From NCBI GenBank assembly GCA_017473015.1, contig JAFUNP010000031.1, forward strand, positions 1 to 60,655: a DNA stretch of 60,655 bases, read 5' to 3'. Every line of letters begins with the position of its first letter. Position 1 is the stretch's first letter. The stretch comes from Oscillospiraceae bacterium (GTDB taxonomy: Bacteria; Bacillota; Clostridia; Oscillospirales; Ruminococcaceae). Shown here piece by piece: positions 43,316-53,465 of this stretch. A program made the position numbers and the translations under genes. The notes beneath the pieces are model-generated. The model searched no databases, was not told where the DNA came from, and was given only the letters and a program-made list of their open reading frames with translations.

Positions 43316-44467
43316 ATGGCAAGAGTATTTTTTACATCCGAATCAGTTACTGAAGGTCATCCTGATAAAATCGCTGACCAGATTTCTGATGCTGTTCTGG
43401 ACGAAATCCTGGCAAACGACCCAGACGGTCGTGTTGCATGCGAAACAGCTGTTACTACAGGTATGGTAGTATGCATCGGTGAAATCACAACAAAACACAA
43501 TGTAAATATTCCAGAAGTTGCAAGAAGAGTAATCAGAGAAATCGGTTACGACAGAGCAAAATACGGCTTTGACTGTGATACATGTTCAGTTATCACATCT
43601 ATCGACAAACAGTCTGCAGACATCGCTCTGGGTACAAACGATGATGTAGGCGGTGCAGGTGACCAGGGGATGATGTTCGGTTTCGCCTGTGACGAAACAA
43701 AAGAACTGATGCCACTGCCAATCTCTCTGGCACACAAACTGTCCAAACGCCTGTCTGAAGTAAGAAAGAACGGCACACTGGACTACCTCCGTCCGGACGG
43801 CAAAACACAGGTAACTGTTGAATATGTTGACGGCGTACCTGCAAGAGTGGATACAGTTGTTGTTTCCAGCCAGCATTCACCGGAAGTTTCTCTGGAACAG
43901 ATAAGAGTTGACATTATAAACAATGTTATCAACCCAATCATTCCGGAAGAACTGATGGACGAAGAAACAAAATTCTTCATCAACCCAACAGGCCGTTTTG
44001 TAGTAGGCGGTCCACAGGGTGACTCCGGCCTTACAGGCAGAAAAATCATCGTTGATACATACGGCGGTTATGCACGCCACGGTGGCGGTGCTTTCTCTGG
44101 TAAAGACCCTACAAAAGTTGACAGAAGTGCAGCTTACGCAGCAAGATATGTTGCCAAAAACATCGTTGCTGCAGGCCTGGCCAAAAAATGTGAAGTACAG
44201 ATTGCTTATGCTATCGGTGTGGCAGAACCTGTTTCCGTATTGGTTGAAACATTCGGCACAAACACAGTAGCAGAAGAAAAAATCGAAGCAGCTGTAGCAA
44301 AAGTATTTGACCTGCGTCCAAAAGCAATCATTGATACTCTGGACCTGCGCAAACCTATCTACCGCCAGCTTGCAGCTTACGGTCACATCGGCCGTGAAGA
44401 CCTGGGCGTTAAATGGGAAAACACAGACAAAGTTGATGCTCTGCTGGCAGCAATCAAAGAAATGTAA
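43316..44467 (+). CDS. metK: S-adenosylmethionine synthetase
   Basis: A 383-residue cytosolic enzyme that makes SAM from methionine and ATP. Motifs are [11 protein letters not shown] (H15), GEITTK, the [10 protein letters not shown] loop, [26 protein letters not shown] and [25 protein letters not shown] precedes the ATG. Expression should be repressed by SAM through the riboswitch. A terminator follows, so it is a single-gene transcript. Confidence 0.98.
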   Translation: MARVFFTSESVTEGHPDKIADQISDAVLDEILANDPDGRVACETAVTTGMVVCIGEITTKHNVNIPEVARRVIREIGYDRAKYGFDCDTCSVITSIDKQSADIALGTNDDVGGAGDQGMMFGFACDETKELMPLPISLAHKLSKRLSEVRKNGTLDYLRPDGKTQVTVEYVDGVPARVDTVVVSSQHSPEVSLEQIRVDIINNVINPIIPEELMDEETKFFINPTGRFVVGGPQGDSGLTGRKIIVDTYGGYARHGGGAFSGKDPTKVDRSAAYAARYVAKNIVAAGLAKKCEVQIAYAIGVAEPVSVLVETFGTNTVAEEKIEAAVAKVFDLRPKAIIDTLDLRKPIYRQLAAYGHIGREDLGVKWENTDKVDALLAAIKEM

Positions 44468-44480
44468 TTTCCAAAACAAG

Positions 44481-44508
44481 AAAGAGTGGGATTTCCCACT
44501 CTTTTTTC
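44481..44508 (+). terminator. Terminator of metK
   Basis: AAAGAGTGGG pairs with CCCACTCTTT over ATTT, then TTTT. Confidence 0.92.
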
Positions 44509-44566
44509 ACTTTATAGCCACATCCGGAATAATATAGTTCAGATTATATTCAGATGGAGGCCGGCT

Positions 44567-44878
44567 ATGACTATTGATGTATATATCATAATTCTCACTG
44601 CATTTGCAGTATTTGGATTTTACTCATTTATTGAGCTTATTGTTTCATGGCACACAGAAAAGGATTTGCCGCCTTCTGCGGTTGTGATGAAATATTCAGA
44701 TGATGAGAAAACATATATAAAGCGGCGATACATAAATAATACAGTAAATAATAACAGTATAATACTGGTGTCGGATGAAAATGTGCGGACAGATATGTAT
44801 CCCGGCTGCACAGTATGTAAAGAGTGTGAAATATCACGGGCGGTGTCACAGCGGTTATTTACAAAAAAAGCAGATTAA
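44567..44878 (+). CDS. Small single-pass membrane protein of unknown function
   Basis: A 103-residue protein with one N-terminal membrane helix (about 5-25) and a polar, cytosolic-looking remainder. It contains a CTVCKEC segment (two Cys pairs) near the end that might bind a metal. The ATG at 44567 follows TGGAGG; a longer upstream frame would start inside the metK terminator. No family recognised. It precedes recD2 by 44 bases. Confidence 0.6.
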   Translation: MTIDVYIIILTAFAVFGFYSFIELIVSWHTEKDLPPSAVVMKYSDDEKTYIKRRYINNTVNNNSIILVSDENVRTDMYPGCTVCKECEISRAVSQRLFTKKAD

Positions 44879-44922
44879 TTTATAATATATAATTACAGTA
44901 TTTTATTTATGGAGTAATTATT

Positions 44923-47124
44923 TTGCAGGAACTGGAAAGACTGGAAGGAACAGTTTTATATGTCACATTCCAGAGCCGGGACACAGGCTTTACTGTGCTG
45001 GAGCTGGAAACAGATACCGAAATGGTGACAGTGGTAGGGGAGATGCCTGGAGTGGCACCGGGGCAGCAACTGGCTGTTCAGGGTGTATATTCCAATCACC
45101 CCTCCTTTGGTGTGCAGTTTAAAGTTCATACCTATGAAATTTCACTGCCGGGTGATGAAAATGCCATGCTGACCTACCTTTCCAGCGGTGCTGTAAAAGG
45201 TATCGGTCCTGTTACTGCCAGAAGAATAATGAAAGAATTCGGTCTGGATGCCTTTGAGGTTATGGAGTCTGACCCTGTGCGTCTTTCACAGGTAAAGGGC
45301 ATATCCTACCGCCGGGCACTGGAAATTCAGCAGGAATTCCGGCGTATTTATGGCATACAGGATGTCATTGCCAATCTGTCAGTTTACGGGCTGACTGCGG
45401 CGCAGGCTATTGCCATGTATGGCGTATATGGCAATGTGACAATGGAAATAGTTACAAACAACCCCTTTATACTGTGTGATGAGCCATGCAACCTGCCGTT
45501 TGAGCAGGTGGACAATATCGCCATGAGCCGTATGTCCCAGGAATATGACAGTCACAGCAGAATAAGCGGAGGCATCATGTATGTACTGCGCCACAATTCC
45601 GGCAACGGTCACTGCTGTGTACCTTATGACCGTCTGGTAGAAACTGTGTCAGCTTTTATAGGTGTAGAGCCTGAAAAAGTGGAAAACATGGTAAATCAAT
45701 GCTGTGATGAAGGCACTCTGTTCAGCGAAGAGATAAACGGCCGCGATTTTATCTATCCGGCACAATTGTATGTGGCGGAGATGGTTTCCACACGGAAACT
45801 TGCCCAGCTGCTGGCGGTGCAGCCAAAAAACAATATGGATGTGACTGCAGCTATAAAAACAGTACAGCGTATGCTGGATATAGACTATGCCCAAAATCAG
45901 ATAAAAGCTCTGGAAAAGGTGGCAGACAGCAGTGTATGCATCATCACCGGTGGCCCGGGCACAGGTAAAACCACACTTGTGAAAGGCATTATTTCAATGT
46001 TTGAAATGCAGGCCGATGTAGTCAGCCTCTGTGCCCCTACAGGCCGTGCTGCAAAACGCCTCAGCGAGCTGTCCGGCAAGGAAGCAAAAACTATCCACCG
46101 TCTTTTAGAGGTTGTACCCGGCACAAGAAACGATATAAAATTCTCCCGCAATCAGGATAACCCTATCCCTTGTGATGTGCTGATAGTGGACGAATTTTCC
46201 ATGGTGGACATCGTGCTGTTCAGTCAGCTGATAACCGCTGTAAAGGACGGTTGCCGTGTGGTGCTGGTAGGAGACTATAACCAGCTGCCTGCAGTAGGTC
46301 CCGGCAATATACTGAAAGACCTGCTGGAAAGCGGTATGGTTCCAAATGTGCAGCTGACAGATATTTTCCGTCAGGCACAGGAAAGTGACATAGTGGTAAA
46401 CGCTCACGCCATAAACAGCGGTGTTTATCCCAAAACTTCCGGCAAAACAGGGGACTATTTCTTTATCGAAAGCGATGAAAACAGAATAGAAACTCTGGTT
46501 TCTTCTCTGGTAGAAACCCGCCTGCCCAGAGCTTATGGATTTGACAGCTTTGAAGATATACAGATTCTCTGCCCGTCACGCAAACGCCGCGGCGGTACAC
46601 AGAATCTGAACACCATTATGCAGAAAGTGCTGAATCCCCATGTAAATGACAGGGATGAAATTGTCTTTAACGGTATCACCTTCCGCAAAGGGGACAAGGT
46701 AATGCAGATAAAAAACAACTATGACCTGGAGTTTGTCCGTGACAACGGCGAAACAGATATGGGTGTTTTCAACGGCGACATCGGCCGTATTATCAAAGTG
46801 GACAAGTACAACAAAACCCTGACAATTCGCTTTGATGACAAAACTTATGTATACGAACAGGAATTTTTTCCACAGTTGGAGCACGCCTGGGCAATCACAG
46901 TCCATAAAAGCCAGGGCAGTGAATTTAAAGCTGTTATCTTATGCCTGTGCGACACCCCTAAAGAGCTGCAGTACCGCAACCTGCTGTACACTGCTTTTAC
47001 CAGGGCTAAAGACCTGCTTGTTGTGACGGGTTCGTCACAGGTGCTGGCTACAATGGTTGCAAACAACAAAAAACAGCTGCGTTACAGTGGGGTAAAACAC
47101 TTTTTAGAGGAATACAATGTCTGA
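44923..47124 (+). CDS. recD2: RecD2-type ATP-dependent DNA helicase
   Basis: A 733-residue SF1B 5'-to-3' helicase not associated with RecBC. An N-terminal OB-like domain (MQELERLEGTVLYVTFQ) precedes helix-hairpin-helix repeats (VKGIGPVTARRI and VKGISYRRALEI). Motif I is ITGGPGTGKTT, motif II has VDEFSM, motif III is LVGDYNQLPAVGPG, and the C-terminal VHKSQGSEF and YTAFTRAK are motifs V and VI. The start is TTG after GGAG. It overlaps comF by eight bases. Involved in DNA repair/replication fork maintenance. Confidence 0.95.
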   Translation: MQELERLEGTVLYVTFQSRDTGFTVLELETDTEMVTVVGEMPGVAPGQQLAVQGVYSNHPSFGVQFKVHTYEISLPGDENAMLTYLSSGAVKGIGPVTARRIMKEFGLDAFEVMESDPVRLSQVKGISYRRALEIQQEFRRIYGIQDVIANLSVYGLTAAQAIAMYGVYGNVTMEIVTNNPFILCDEPCNLPFEQVDNIAMSRMSQEYDSHSRISGGIMYVLRHNSGNGHCCVPYDRLVETVSAFIGVEPEKVENMVNQCCDEGTLFSEEINGRDFIYPAQLYVAEMVSTRKLAQLLAVQPKNNMDVTAAIKTVQRMLDIDYAQNQIKALEKVADSSVCIITGGPGTGKTTLVKGIISMFEMQADVVSLCAPTGRAAKRLSELSGKEAKTIHRLLEVVPGTRNDIKFSRNQDNPIPCDVLIVDEFSMVDIVLFSQLITAVKDGCRVVLVGDYNQLPAVGPGNILKDLLESGMVPNVQLTDIFRQAQESDIVVNAHAINSGVYPKTSGKTGDYFFIESDENRIETLVSSLVETRLPRAYGFDSFEDIQILCPSRKRRGGTQNLNTIMQKVLNPHVNDRDEIVFNGITFRKGDKVMQIKNNYDLEFVRDNGETDMGVFNGDIGRIIKVDKYNKTLTIRFDDKTYVYEQEFFPQLEHAWAITVHKSQGSEFKAVILCLCDTPKELQYRNLLYTAFTRAKDLLVVTGSSQVLATMVANNKKQLRYSGVKHFLEEYNV

Positions 47125-47806
47125 TATAAAGCAATTTCTTAAAGAACTGGTATTTCCCTCCAGATGCAAATGCTGCGGCCATCTGGCAGACAGTGACAAT
47201 CTGTGTACAGACTGCGCTGAAAAGCTGGCAGAGGAGAGAATACCGCCGTTAAAAAGAAAACTGGATAAAAAGACCGACTTTGTGGACGGTTTATATGCAT
47301 CGTACTATTACAGCGGTGCAGGAGAGGCTGTTATAAAATATGCAAAGTTCCGAAATCCGGCGCCCTATCTCAATTCACTTTTAGCGGATATTTCCATTGA
47401 CATCAGCGCCGTTTTATTGGAAAATAATATAGATACTGTCCTCGGTGTACCATGCCATAAATCAAAGCTGTACACTCAGGAATTTGACCTGCCACGGGAA
47501 ATGGCACAGCGCATATCAGACCGTTTTGATATACCATTGTGCACCGGTGTGATAAAGTCAAAGAAAACTGCAAGACAGCACGATTTGCCGTTGCATGAAA
47601 GAAAAGTAAATCTTATAAATGCCTATGATGTCACAGAAGATATGACAGGCAGAAACATACTGATAATAGATGATGTTACCACTTCGGGCAACACACTGTC
47701 CGCCCTGGCCACAGAACTGAAGCTGGCCGGCGCAGAAAAGGTGTATGCCTGGGTTTATACATATAATACATACGAAAGGAAGAATGAAAATGGCAACAGG
47801 AAATGA
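47117..47806 (+). CDS. comF: ComF-family phosphoribosyltransferase-like protein
   Basis: A 229-residue protein with an N-terminal zinc ribbon (CKCC...CTDC, about 17-36) and a phosphoribosyltransferase fold whose PRPP loop is LIIDDVTTSGNTL (about 180-192). In Bacillus ComF supports DNA uptake in competence; many Clostridia keep the gene without full competence. The start lies within recD2, and the next gene begins inside this one, so the three are tightly coupled. Confidence 0.93.
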   Translation: MSDIKQFLKELVFPSRCKCCGHLADSDNLCTDCAEKLAEERIPPLKRKLDKKTDFVDGLYASYYYSGAGEAVIKYAKFRNPAPYLNSLLADISIDISAVLLENNIDTVLGVPCHKSKLYTQEFDLPREMAQRISDRFDIPLCTGVIKSKKTARQHDLPLHERKVNLINAYDVTEDMTGRNILIIDDVTTSGNTLSALATELKLAGAEKVYAWVYTYNTYERKNENGNRK

Positions 47807-48815
47807 TATAGGTATTGACCTTGGCACCACCAAGGTAATGATATACAAAGAAGGCGAAGGTGTCGTGGTAAACGAGCCAAGCGTTGTGGCCTATGATGCC
47901 AACACAGGCAAACCTTTTGCCTTTGGTGAAGAGGCCTTCCTTATGGTGGGCAAAACCCACAAAAATATAGTTGCAGAATATCCGCTGAATGACGGCGTTA
48001 TCTCCAACTACACACTTACCAAAGAAATGGTAAAATATTTTATCAACAAAGCATACAATTCAAAAGTTATCAAACCAAAAGTTTGTATCTGCGTGCCAAG
48101 CGCTGTTACAGGCATTGAAGAAAATGCAGTGGTTGACGCTGCTGTTTCTTCCGGTGCCCGCCAGGTTTTTCTTATTGAAGAACCTATTGCTGCAGCTATC
48201 GGTGCAGGTATTGATGTGCTGAAAGCCAACGGCAATATTATCGTTGATATTGGCGGCGGCACCACAGACGTGGCTGTTATCTCTCTGGGCGGTATTGTAT
48301 GCTCCAAATCCATTAAAATCGCCGGCAACACCTTTGACCGTGAAATTGCAAAAGCAGTGAAAAACAAATTCAATTTTGTTATCGGCCAGCGCACAGTGCA
48401 GAATCTGAAACACGAAGTGGCTAACTGTATGCCGTCAGAGGATGAAAATGTGGTTTACAAAATCAAAGGAATCAATATGATGAAAGGCCTGCCGGGTACA
48501 CTGGAAATCTCCACACAGGACATTTACCCTGTTATCGAGCCTATCATCGCCGAAATCCTGGCAGCAATCAAGCAGGTGCTGGAAGTTACTCCGCCTGAAC
48601 TGTCCGGCGACATTTATGAAAACGGTGTAATGCTGACAGGTGCCGGTGCAAAAATCAAAAATCTGGACAAATATCTGGAAAGTCATCTGACCACAAAAGT
48701 TACCCTTGCCAACGAACCTGAAAAATGTGTGGCAATCGGTACAGGCCGCTCCTTTGAACTGGAAGGCAGACTGGAATCAGGCTTCCGCGATGTTACTCCG
48801 GGATTTTCAAGATAA
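47790..48815 (+). CDS. mreB: MreB/Mbl-type actin-like cell-shape protein
   Basis: A 341-residue actin homologue that polymerises under the membrane to guide cell-wall growth. Phosphate 1 is GIDLGTTKVMIY, the connect region has VPSAVTGIEENAV, phosphate 2 is VDIGGGTTDVAVISLGG and the adenosine motif is LTGAGAKIKNL. It could be an MreB, Mbl or MreBH ortholog. ATG 47790 is preferred to ATG 47784 by spacing from AAGGAAG. It overlaps comF by 17 bases and is not beside mreCD. Confidence 0.92.
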   Translation: MATGNDIGIDLGTTKVMIYKEGEGVVVNEPSVVAYDANTGKPFAFGEEAFLMVGKTHKNIVAEYPLNDGVISNYTLTKEMVKYFINKAYNSKVIKPKVCICVPSAVTGIEENAVVDAAVSSGARQVFLIEEPIAAAIGAGIDVLKANGNIIVDIGGGTTDVAVISLGGIVCSKSIKIAGNTFDREIAKAVKNKFNFVIGQRTVQNLKHEVANCMPSEDENVVYKIKGINMMKGLPGTLEISTQDIYPVIEPIIAEILAAIKQVLEVTPPELSGDIYENGVMLTGAGAKIKNLDKYLESHLTTKVTLANEPEKCVAIGTGRSFELEGRLESGFRDVTPGFSR

Positions 48816-48827
48816 TTACAACAGATA

Positions 48828-48852
48828 AAAAAGGCGGTATCCCCGCCTTTTT
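48828..48852 (+). terminator. Terminator of the recD2-comF-mreB operon
   Basis: AAAAAGGCGG pairs with CCGCCTTTTT over TATCC. Confidence 0.88.
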
Positions 48853-48863
48853 CGTGTATAGAT

Positions 48864-49397
48864 ATGGATTATAAAGTAATCAGAAGCAAAAGAAAAAAAC
48901 TGACTCTCACAGTGGAGAGAGACTGCACGGTACTTGTAAAAGCGCCGTACAGAACGCCAAAATCCGTGATAGACCGGTTTGTTGCGGCAAATGCCGGCTG
49001 GATAGACCATCAGAAACAAAAGCACCATGAAAATGCATCTCAGGGTACACCGCCAACACAGCGGCAGATTGTCCGGATGAAAAAACAGGCCGCAGTGATA
49101 ATGCCCCGGAAAACAGATTACTATGCAAGGCTGATGGGGGTAAAATACACCGGTGTGAAAATCACATCTGCCAGAAAACGCTGGGGCTCCTGTAAAAAAG
49201 ACGGCTCTATCTGTTATTCTTACAGAAACATGCTGCTGTCTGAACGCTGTCAGGACTATGTGGTTGTACATGAGCTGGCACATATAAAGCAGTTTAACCA
49301 TTCACCGGCTTTTTACGCCGAAATAGAAAAAATCCTGCCTGATTATAAAGACAGGGAAAAAGAGCTGAAAAGCTTTTCATGTTATGATTTATATTAA
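48864..49397 (+). CDS. YgjP-like (M48/SprT-type) zinc metallopeptidase domain protein
   Basis: A 177-residue protein with the zinc motif HELAH in VVVHELAHIKQFNHSPAFY, the third ligand presumably in the HSPAFYAEIE segment, and the family's KRWGSCKKDGSICY strand. The N-terminal DYKVIRSKRKKLTLTVE is typical of YgjP (DUF45). Its substrate is unknown. It starts 11 bases after the mreB terminator; no good ribosome site is visible. Confidence 0.88.
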   Translation: MDYKVIRSKRKKLTLTVERDCTVLVKAPYRTPKSVIDRFVAANAGWIDHQKQKHHENASQGTPPTQRQIVRMKKQAAVIMPRKTDYYARLMGVKYTGVKITSARKRWGSCKKDGSICYSYRNMLLSERCQDYVVVHELAHIKQFNHSPAFYAEIEKILPDYKDREKELKSFSCYDLY

Positions 49398-49414
49398 AAC
49401 GGATATTTATGAAG

Positions 49415-49458
49415 TTGTTAAAATCTTACAGATATGGTAAAATAAACAGATTAACAAC
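49415..49458 (+). promoter_or_regulatory. Promoter of pcrA, flanked by an inverted repeat
   Basis: TTGTTA (49415-49420) and TAAAAT (49438-49443) are 17 bp apart. The 8-bp inverted repeat GTTGTTAA (49414-49421) and TTAACAAC (49451-49458) overlaps the -35 and the start region. Confidence 0.6.
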
Positions 49459-49471
49459 GGAGAGTGAATAA

Positions 49472-51850
49472 ATGGATTTTACAAATGCAGCAAAATTAAG
49501 AAGACAATACATCGCACAGCAGTTCAGTCATCTCAACGACATGCAGCAGAGTGCGGTTTACTCAATAAAAGGTCCTCTGCTCATCCTTGCAGGTGCAGGC
49601 AGTGGCAAGACCAGCGTGCTTATCAACCGTATTTCCAATATGGTGCGCTTTGGTGACAGCTACAACAGCCCTTATTTCCCGGGTGATGTGGATGATGAAA
49701 CACTGGCAATGCTGGAAAATGCAGTGGCTAACAAAGAAAAACTGGATTTTGACACAGAGAGAAAAATAGCCACAGGTGCAATTTATCCATGGCATATTCT
49801 GGCTATCACATTTACCAACAAAGCCGCAGCAGAACTGCGCGAAAGGCTGGCCCGGTCACTGGGAGACAACGCCCGTGACATTATGGCCAGCACCTTCCAT
49901 TCACTATGTATGCGCATCCTCCGCCGTGACGGCTCCCGTCTGGGCTACCGGAGAGAATTCACCATCTATGACACAGATGACCAGAAGCGCATAATGAAAG
50001 AGGTTATGAAAGACCTGAACATAGACGATAAATTTGTTCAGGTTAAAACTGCAATGAATCGTATTTCCGGCTATAAGGACAAGCTTATCGGTCCGTCAGA
50101 AGCTGAAAAATACGCCACAAACACCCACGAAAAGCTGATTGTGCGCTGTTATGAAGAATATCAGTCAAGGCTGAAAAAAGCCAATGCCATGGACTTTGAC
50201 GACCTGATTTACGAAACAGTTATGCTGTTCAGGGCCAATGACGATGTGCTGGAATATTATCAGAACCGATACCGTTATATTATGGTGGACGAATATCAGG
50301 ATACCTCCACAGCACAGTTTGAGCTTATCAATCTGCTCAGTTCAGGTCACAACAACCTGTGTGTTGTAGGTGATGACGATCAGAGTATCTATCGTTTCCG
50401 TGGTGCTACAATTGAAAATATCCTCTCCTTTGAGGAACATTTCCCTGATGCAAGTGTTATTCGTCTGGAGCAGAACTACCGCTCAACATCAAATATCCTC
50501 AATGCCGCCAACAGCGTTATTGAAAACAACAAGGGTAGAAAAGGCAAAACCCTGTGGACTGCAATGTCCGGCGGTGAAAAGGTAAAAATCTACACTCTGG
50601 ACAAAGAGTTTGATGAAGCCAAAAATGTAGTGGAAATCATCGGTGAAAATGTGAAAAAAGGCGCAAAATTCTCTGACCACGCCATTCTCTACAGAATGAA
50701 TATGCAGTCAGCCAATATGGAAAATGCCCTGGCACGCAGCGGTATCGCATACCGTGTTATCGGCGGCCACCGCTTCTATGACCGCGCTGAAATCAGGGAT
50801 ATTATGGCCTATATTCATGTGGTTATTAATCCCACTGACAACCTGCGACTGAAGCGCATTATCAATGTTCCGGCCAGAAAAATCGGTGCCACTACCATCA
50901 ATGCCATCCAGGAAATCGCAGACGAAAAAGGCCTGTCAATGATTCAGGTGCTGTACAATATGTACGAATATCCGCGCTTGTCCCGTGCACTGGCACCGCT
51001 GAACAATTTCCTGCAGATTTACAAACAGCTGGTGGAAATCTACCGCACCCAGCCTATGGAGCATTTTGTGCCCCAGTTACTGAAAATCACAGGCTATGAA
51101 GATATGCTGGCATCAATGGGTGAAGAAGGCAGAACAAAGCTGGAAAACGTTGGTCAGCTGGTTTCCAACATCCAGGCATACAAAGATATGAACGAAGATG
51201 CCACACTGGAAATGTTTATGGAAGAAGTAAGCCTTATTTCCGATATAGACAACTATGACCGGGCATCTGACAGTGTCACACTTATGACTATCCATTCCGC
51301 CAAAGGTCTGGAATTCCCTTATGTATTCCTTGTTGGTGTGGAAGAAGGCATATTCCCGGGCGAAATGAGCCGTTATAACCCTGACGATATAGAAGAAGAA
51401 CGCCGTCTGTGTTATGTGGGCATTACCCGTGCCAAAAAGGAACTGTATATTTCCCACTGTAAGGAAAGAATGATTTTCGGCCAGACAAAGCGTCCTCTCC
51501 CATCACGTTTTATTGAAGAAATGGACAAATCTGTCTGTGAAGAAATCAACAAATGCGCACCCGTGAAAAAGGTAGAACCGCTGAACCGTTCAGCAATGTT
51601 CTCTGACCGCACCCGCGCACAGCGTCCTGTTTCAATGTTTGAAACACAGCCACGGCCTAAAAAACCGGCACGGTCAGCAGGCAAAAAGACATTTGCAGTA
51701 GGTGACAAGGTAAATCACGGTATATTCGGCCAGGGTGTGATTGTAAAAATCACTCCTATGGCAAACGATTCCATGCTGGAAATCACCTTTGAAAAGGTGG
51801 GGAATAAAAAAGTAATGGCAAATTATGCCCCTGTTACCAAGATAGATTAA
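49472..51850 (+). CDS. pcrA: UvrD/Rep/PcrA-type DNA helicase
   Basis: A 792-residue SF1A helicase for DNA repair and replication. Q-motif region LNDMQQSAVY, motif I LAGAGSGKTSVL (about 39-50), motif Ia ITFTNKAAAELRER, motif II VDEYQDTS, motif III VVGDDDQSIYRFRGA, motif IV LEQNYRST, and motifs V/VI MTIHSAKGLEF and LCYVGITRAKKEL. The C-terminal VGDKVNHGIFGQGVIVKI domain is the RNA-polymerase-binding Tudor-like part typical of PcrA. GGAGAG precedes the ATG. Confidence 0.97.
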   Translation: MDFTNAAKLRRQYIAQQFSHLNDMQQSAVYSIKGPLLILAGAGSGKTSVLINRISNMVRFGDSYNSPYFPGDVDDETLAMLENAVANKEKLDFDTERKIATGAIYPWHILAITFTNKAAAELRERLARSLGDNARDIMASTFHSLCMRILRRDGSRLGYRREFTIYDTDDQKRIMKEVMKDLNIDDKFVQVKTAMNRISGYKDKLIGPSEAEKYATNTHEKLIVRCYEEYQSRLKKANAMDFDDLIYETVMLFRANDDVLEYYQNRYRYIMVDEYQDTSTAQFELINLLSSGHNNLCVVGDDDQSIYRFRGATIENILSFEEHFPDASVIRLEQNYRSTSNILNAANSVIENNKGRKGKTLWTAMSGGEKVKIYTLDKEFDEAKNVVEIIGENVKKGAKFSDHAILYRMNMQSANMENALARSGIAYRVIGGHRFYDRAEIRDIMAYIHVVINPTDNLRLKRIINVPARKIGATTINAIQEIADEKGLSMIQVLYNMYEYPRLSRALAPLNNFLQIYKQLVEIYRTQPMEHFVPQLLKITGYEDMLASMGEEGRTKLENVGQLVSNIQAYKDMNEDATLEMFMEEVSLISDIDNYDRASDSVTLMTIHSAKGLEFPYVFLVGVEEGIFPGEMSRYNPDDIEEERRLCYVGITRAKKELYISHCKERMIFGQTKRPLPSRFIEEMDKSVCEEINKCAPVKKVEPLNRSAMFSDRTRAQRPVSMFETQPRPKKPARSAGKKTFAVGDKVNHGIFGQGVIVKITPMANDSMLEITFEKVGNKKVMANYAPVTKID

Positions 51851-51946
51851 ACATAATTTAATAACATATATATTGTTTATTAATATTTTCAGGTTATAAT
51901 TTAGTATAGAATATAGTCTGATACAGAGAGGAAAAAGAGGTTTATT

Positions 51947-52720
51947 ATGAAAGTACAACTTATCGCTCATACTCCCGAACCGGAAAAAGTAGTTGCAGCT
52001 GCAGCAAAGCTGTGCTATTCCAACGCCCAGATTGACACCCTGCTGGATGGTCTCACCCCTGAAAAAAGCCGTGAATTTGTGCAGATGCTGGCATCTCTCG
52101 GCCATGAAAGCCCTACAGAACACGCCAGCTTTACATTTGCCATCGAAGGCGTTTCCCGTTCTCTGCTGGCACAGATTACACGCCACAGAATGGCGTCCTA
52201 CAGCGTGCAGAGCCAGCGTTATGTAAACCTGAAAACACCGGAATTCGTTACACCGCCGGAAATTGAAAATGACCCTGACACACTGGAAGAATTCAACCGC
52301 TCTATGGAAATGGCTGCTGAAAACTACCAGCGTGTCACACAGATACTGAAAGAAGCTCATAAAGAAAAATTCATCGCCCAGGGTATGGACGAAAAAGAAG
52401 CAAACAGAAAAGCTGAAAAACAGGCATTGGAAGATGCCCGTTTCATCCTGCCAAACGCCTGCACAACAAAAATGATTGTTACTATGAACACACGCAGCCT
52501 GAACAACTTCTTCCGTCACCGCTGCTGTACCCGCGCCCAATGGGAAATCCGCCGGCTGGCTGACGAAATGCTGCGCCTGGTTTGTGAAGTAGCTCCAAGC
52601 CTGTTTGTGCGCTCCGGCCCTCCTTGTGTGGCAGGTCCTTGTCCTGAGGGTAAAATGAGCTGTGGCAGAATGCTGGAAATGCGTGACAAATACGCACAGC
52701 TGAAAAATTTTGAAAAATAA
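51947..52720 (+). CDS. thyX: Flavin-dependent thymidylate synthase
   Basis: A 257-residue homotetrameric enzyme that makes dTMP from dUMP with methylene-tetrahydrofolate and FADH2. The ThyX motif RHRxxSxxxxSxR is clear as RHRMASYSVQSQRY (about 73-86), with the second substrate region QWEIRRLADEMLRL near the C-terminus. AGAGG precedes the ATG. It is followed nine bases later by tmk, so two consecutive steps of dTTP synthesis are coupled. ThyX rather than ThyA indicates flavin-linked thymidylate synthesis. Confidence 0.97.
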   Translation: MKVQLIAHTPEPEKVVAAAAKLCYSNAQIDTLLDGLTPEKSREFVQMLASLGHESPTEHASFTFAIEGVSRSLLAQITRHRMASYSVQSQRYVNLKTPEFVTPPEIENDPDTLEEFNRSMEMAAENYQRVTQILKEAHKEKFIAQGMDEKEANRKAEKQALEDARFILPNACTTKMIVTMNTRSLNNFFRHRCCTRAQWEIRRLADEMLRLVCEVAPSLFVRSGPPCVAGPCPEGKMSCGRMLEMRDKYAQLKNFEK

Positions 52721-52729
52721 GGTGACACT

Positions 52730-53392
52730 ATGGGTAAACTTATAGTAATAGAAGGTCTTGACGGCTCCGGCAAAGGCACCCAGGCACAGATTCTTTTTGA
52801 TACTCTGGAAAAACAGGGCAGAAAGGTGAAAAAAATCAGCTTTCCTGTATATTCCAGTGATTCTTCTGCCCTGGTAAGAATGTACCTGGCTGGTCAGTTC
52901 GGTTCCCGTCCCGGAGATGTGAACGCCTATGCCGCCTCCAGCTTTTATGCAGTGGACCGTTTCGCCAGCTTCAAATCTGACTGGGAAAAACTGTATAACG
53001 ATGATTACATAATTATAGCCGACCGCTACACCACCTCAAACGGTGTACACCAGTGTTCCAAACTGCCGGAAGAAGAATGGACCGGTTTTATGGACTGGCT
53101 TTATGATTTTGAATACAAAAAAATGGGCATTCCTGCACCGGATATGGTTATTTATCTGGATATGTCACCACAGGTTTCCCAGAAGCTGCTTTCCGGCCGT
53201 TACAGCGGCGATGAAAGCAAAAAAGATATTCACGAAAAGGACAAAGAATATCTGGACCGTTCCCGTCAGGCTGCACGATTCTGTGCAGACCACGATTCAT
53301 GGACTACTATCAAGTGTGATGATGGTGAAACACCATACACTATCGAAGAAATTTCCCATATTGTTTATGACACCATACGGTCCCTGCTGTAA
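52730..53392 (+). CDS. tmk: Thymidylate kinase
   Basis: A 220-residue kinase that phosphorylates dTMP to dTDP. P-loop GLDGSGKGT (about 9-17), the DR motif IADRYTTS, and the lid region RYSGDESKKD. The N-terminus MGKLIVIEGLDG starts directly after a GGTGAC site nine bases past thyX. It is somewhat closer to the long bacterial form with an extended lid. The terminator after it ends the operon. Confidence 0.95.
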   Translation: MGKLIVIEGLDGSGKGTQAQILFDTLEKQGRKVKKISFPVYSSDSSALVRMYLAGQFGSRPGDVNAYAASSFYAVDRFASFKSDWEKLYNDDYIIIADRYTTSNGVHQCSKLPEEEWTGFMDWLYDFEYKKMGIPAPDMVIYLDMSPQVSQKLLSGRYSGDESKKDIHEKDKEYLDRSRQAARFCADHDSWTTIKCDDGETPYTIEEISHIVYDTIRSLL

Positions 53393-53428
53393 AAAACAGC
53401 TGACAGAAATCAATATATAGCACAGGTT

Positions 53429-53465
53429 ATTCCACAGCAGTATTACTGTGGAATTTCCGTTTTTA
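53429..53465 (+). terminator. Terminator of thyX-tmk
   Basis: ATTCCACAG pairs with CTGTGGAAT, followed by TTCCGTTTTT. Confidence 0.78.
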
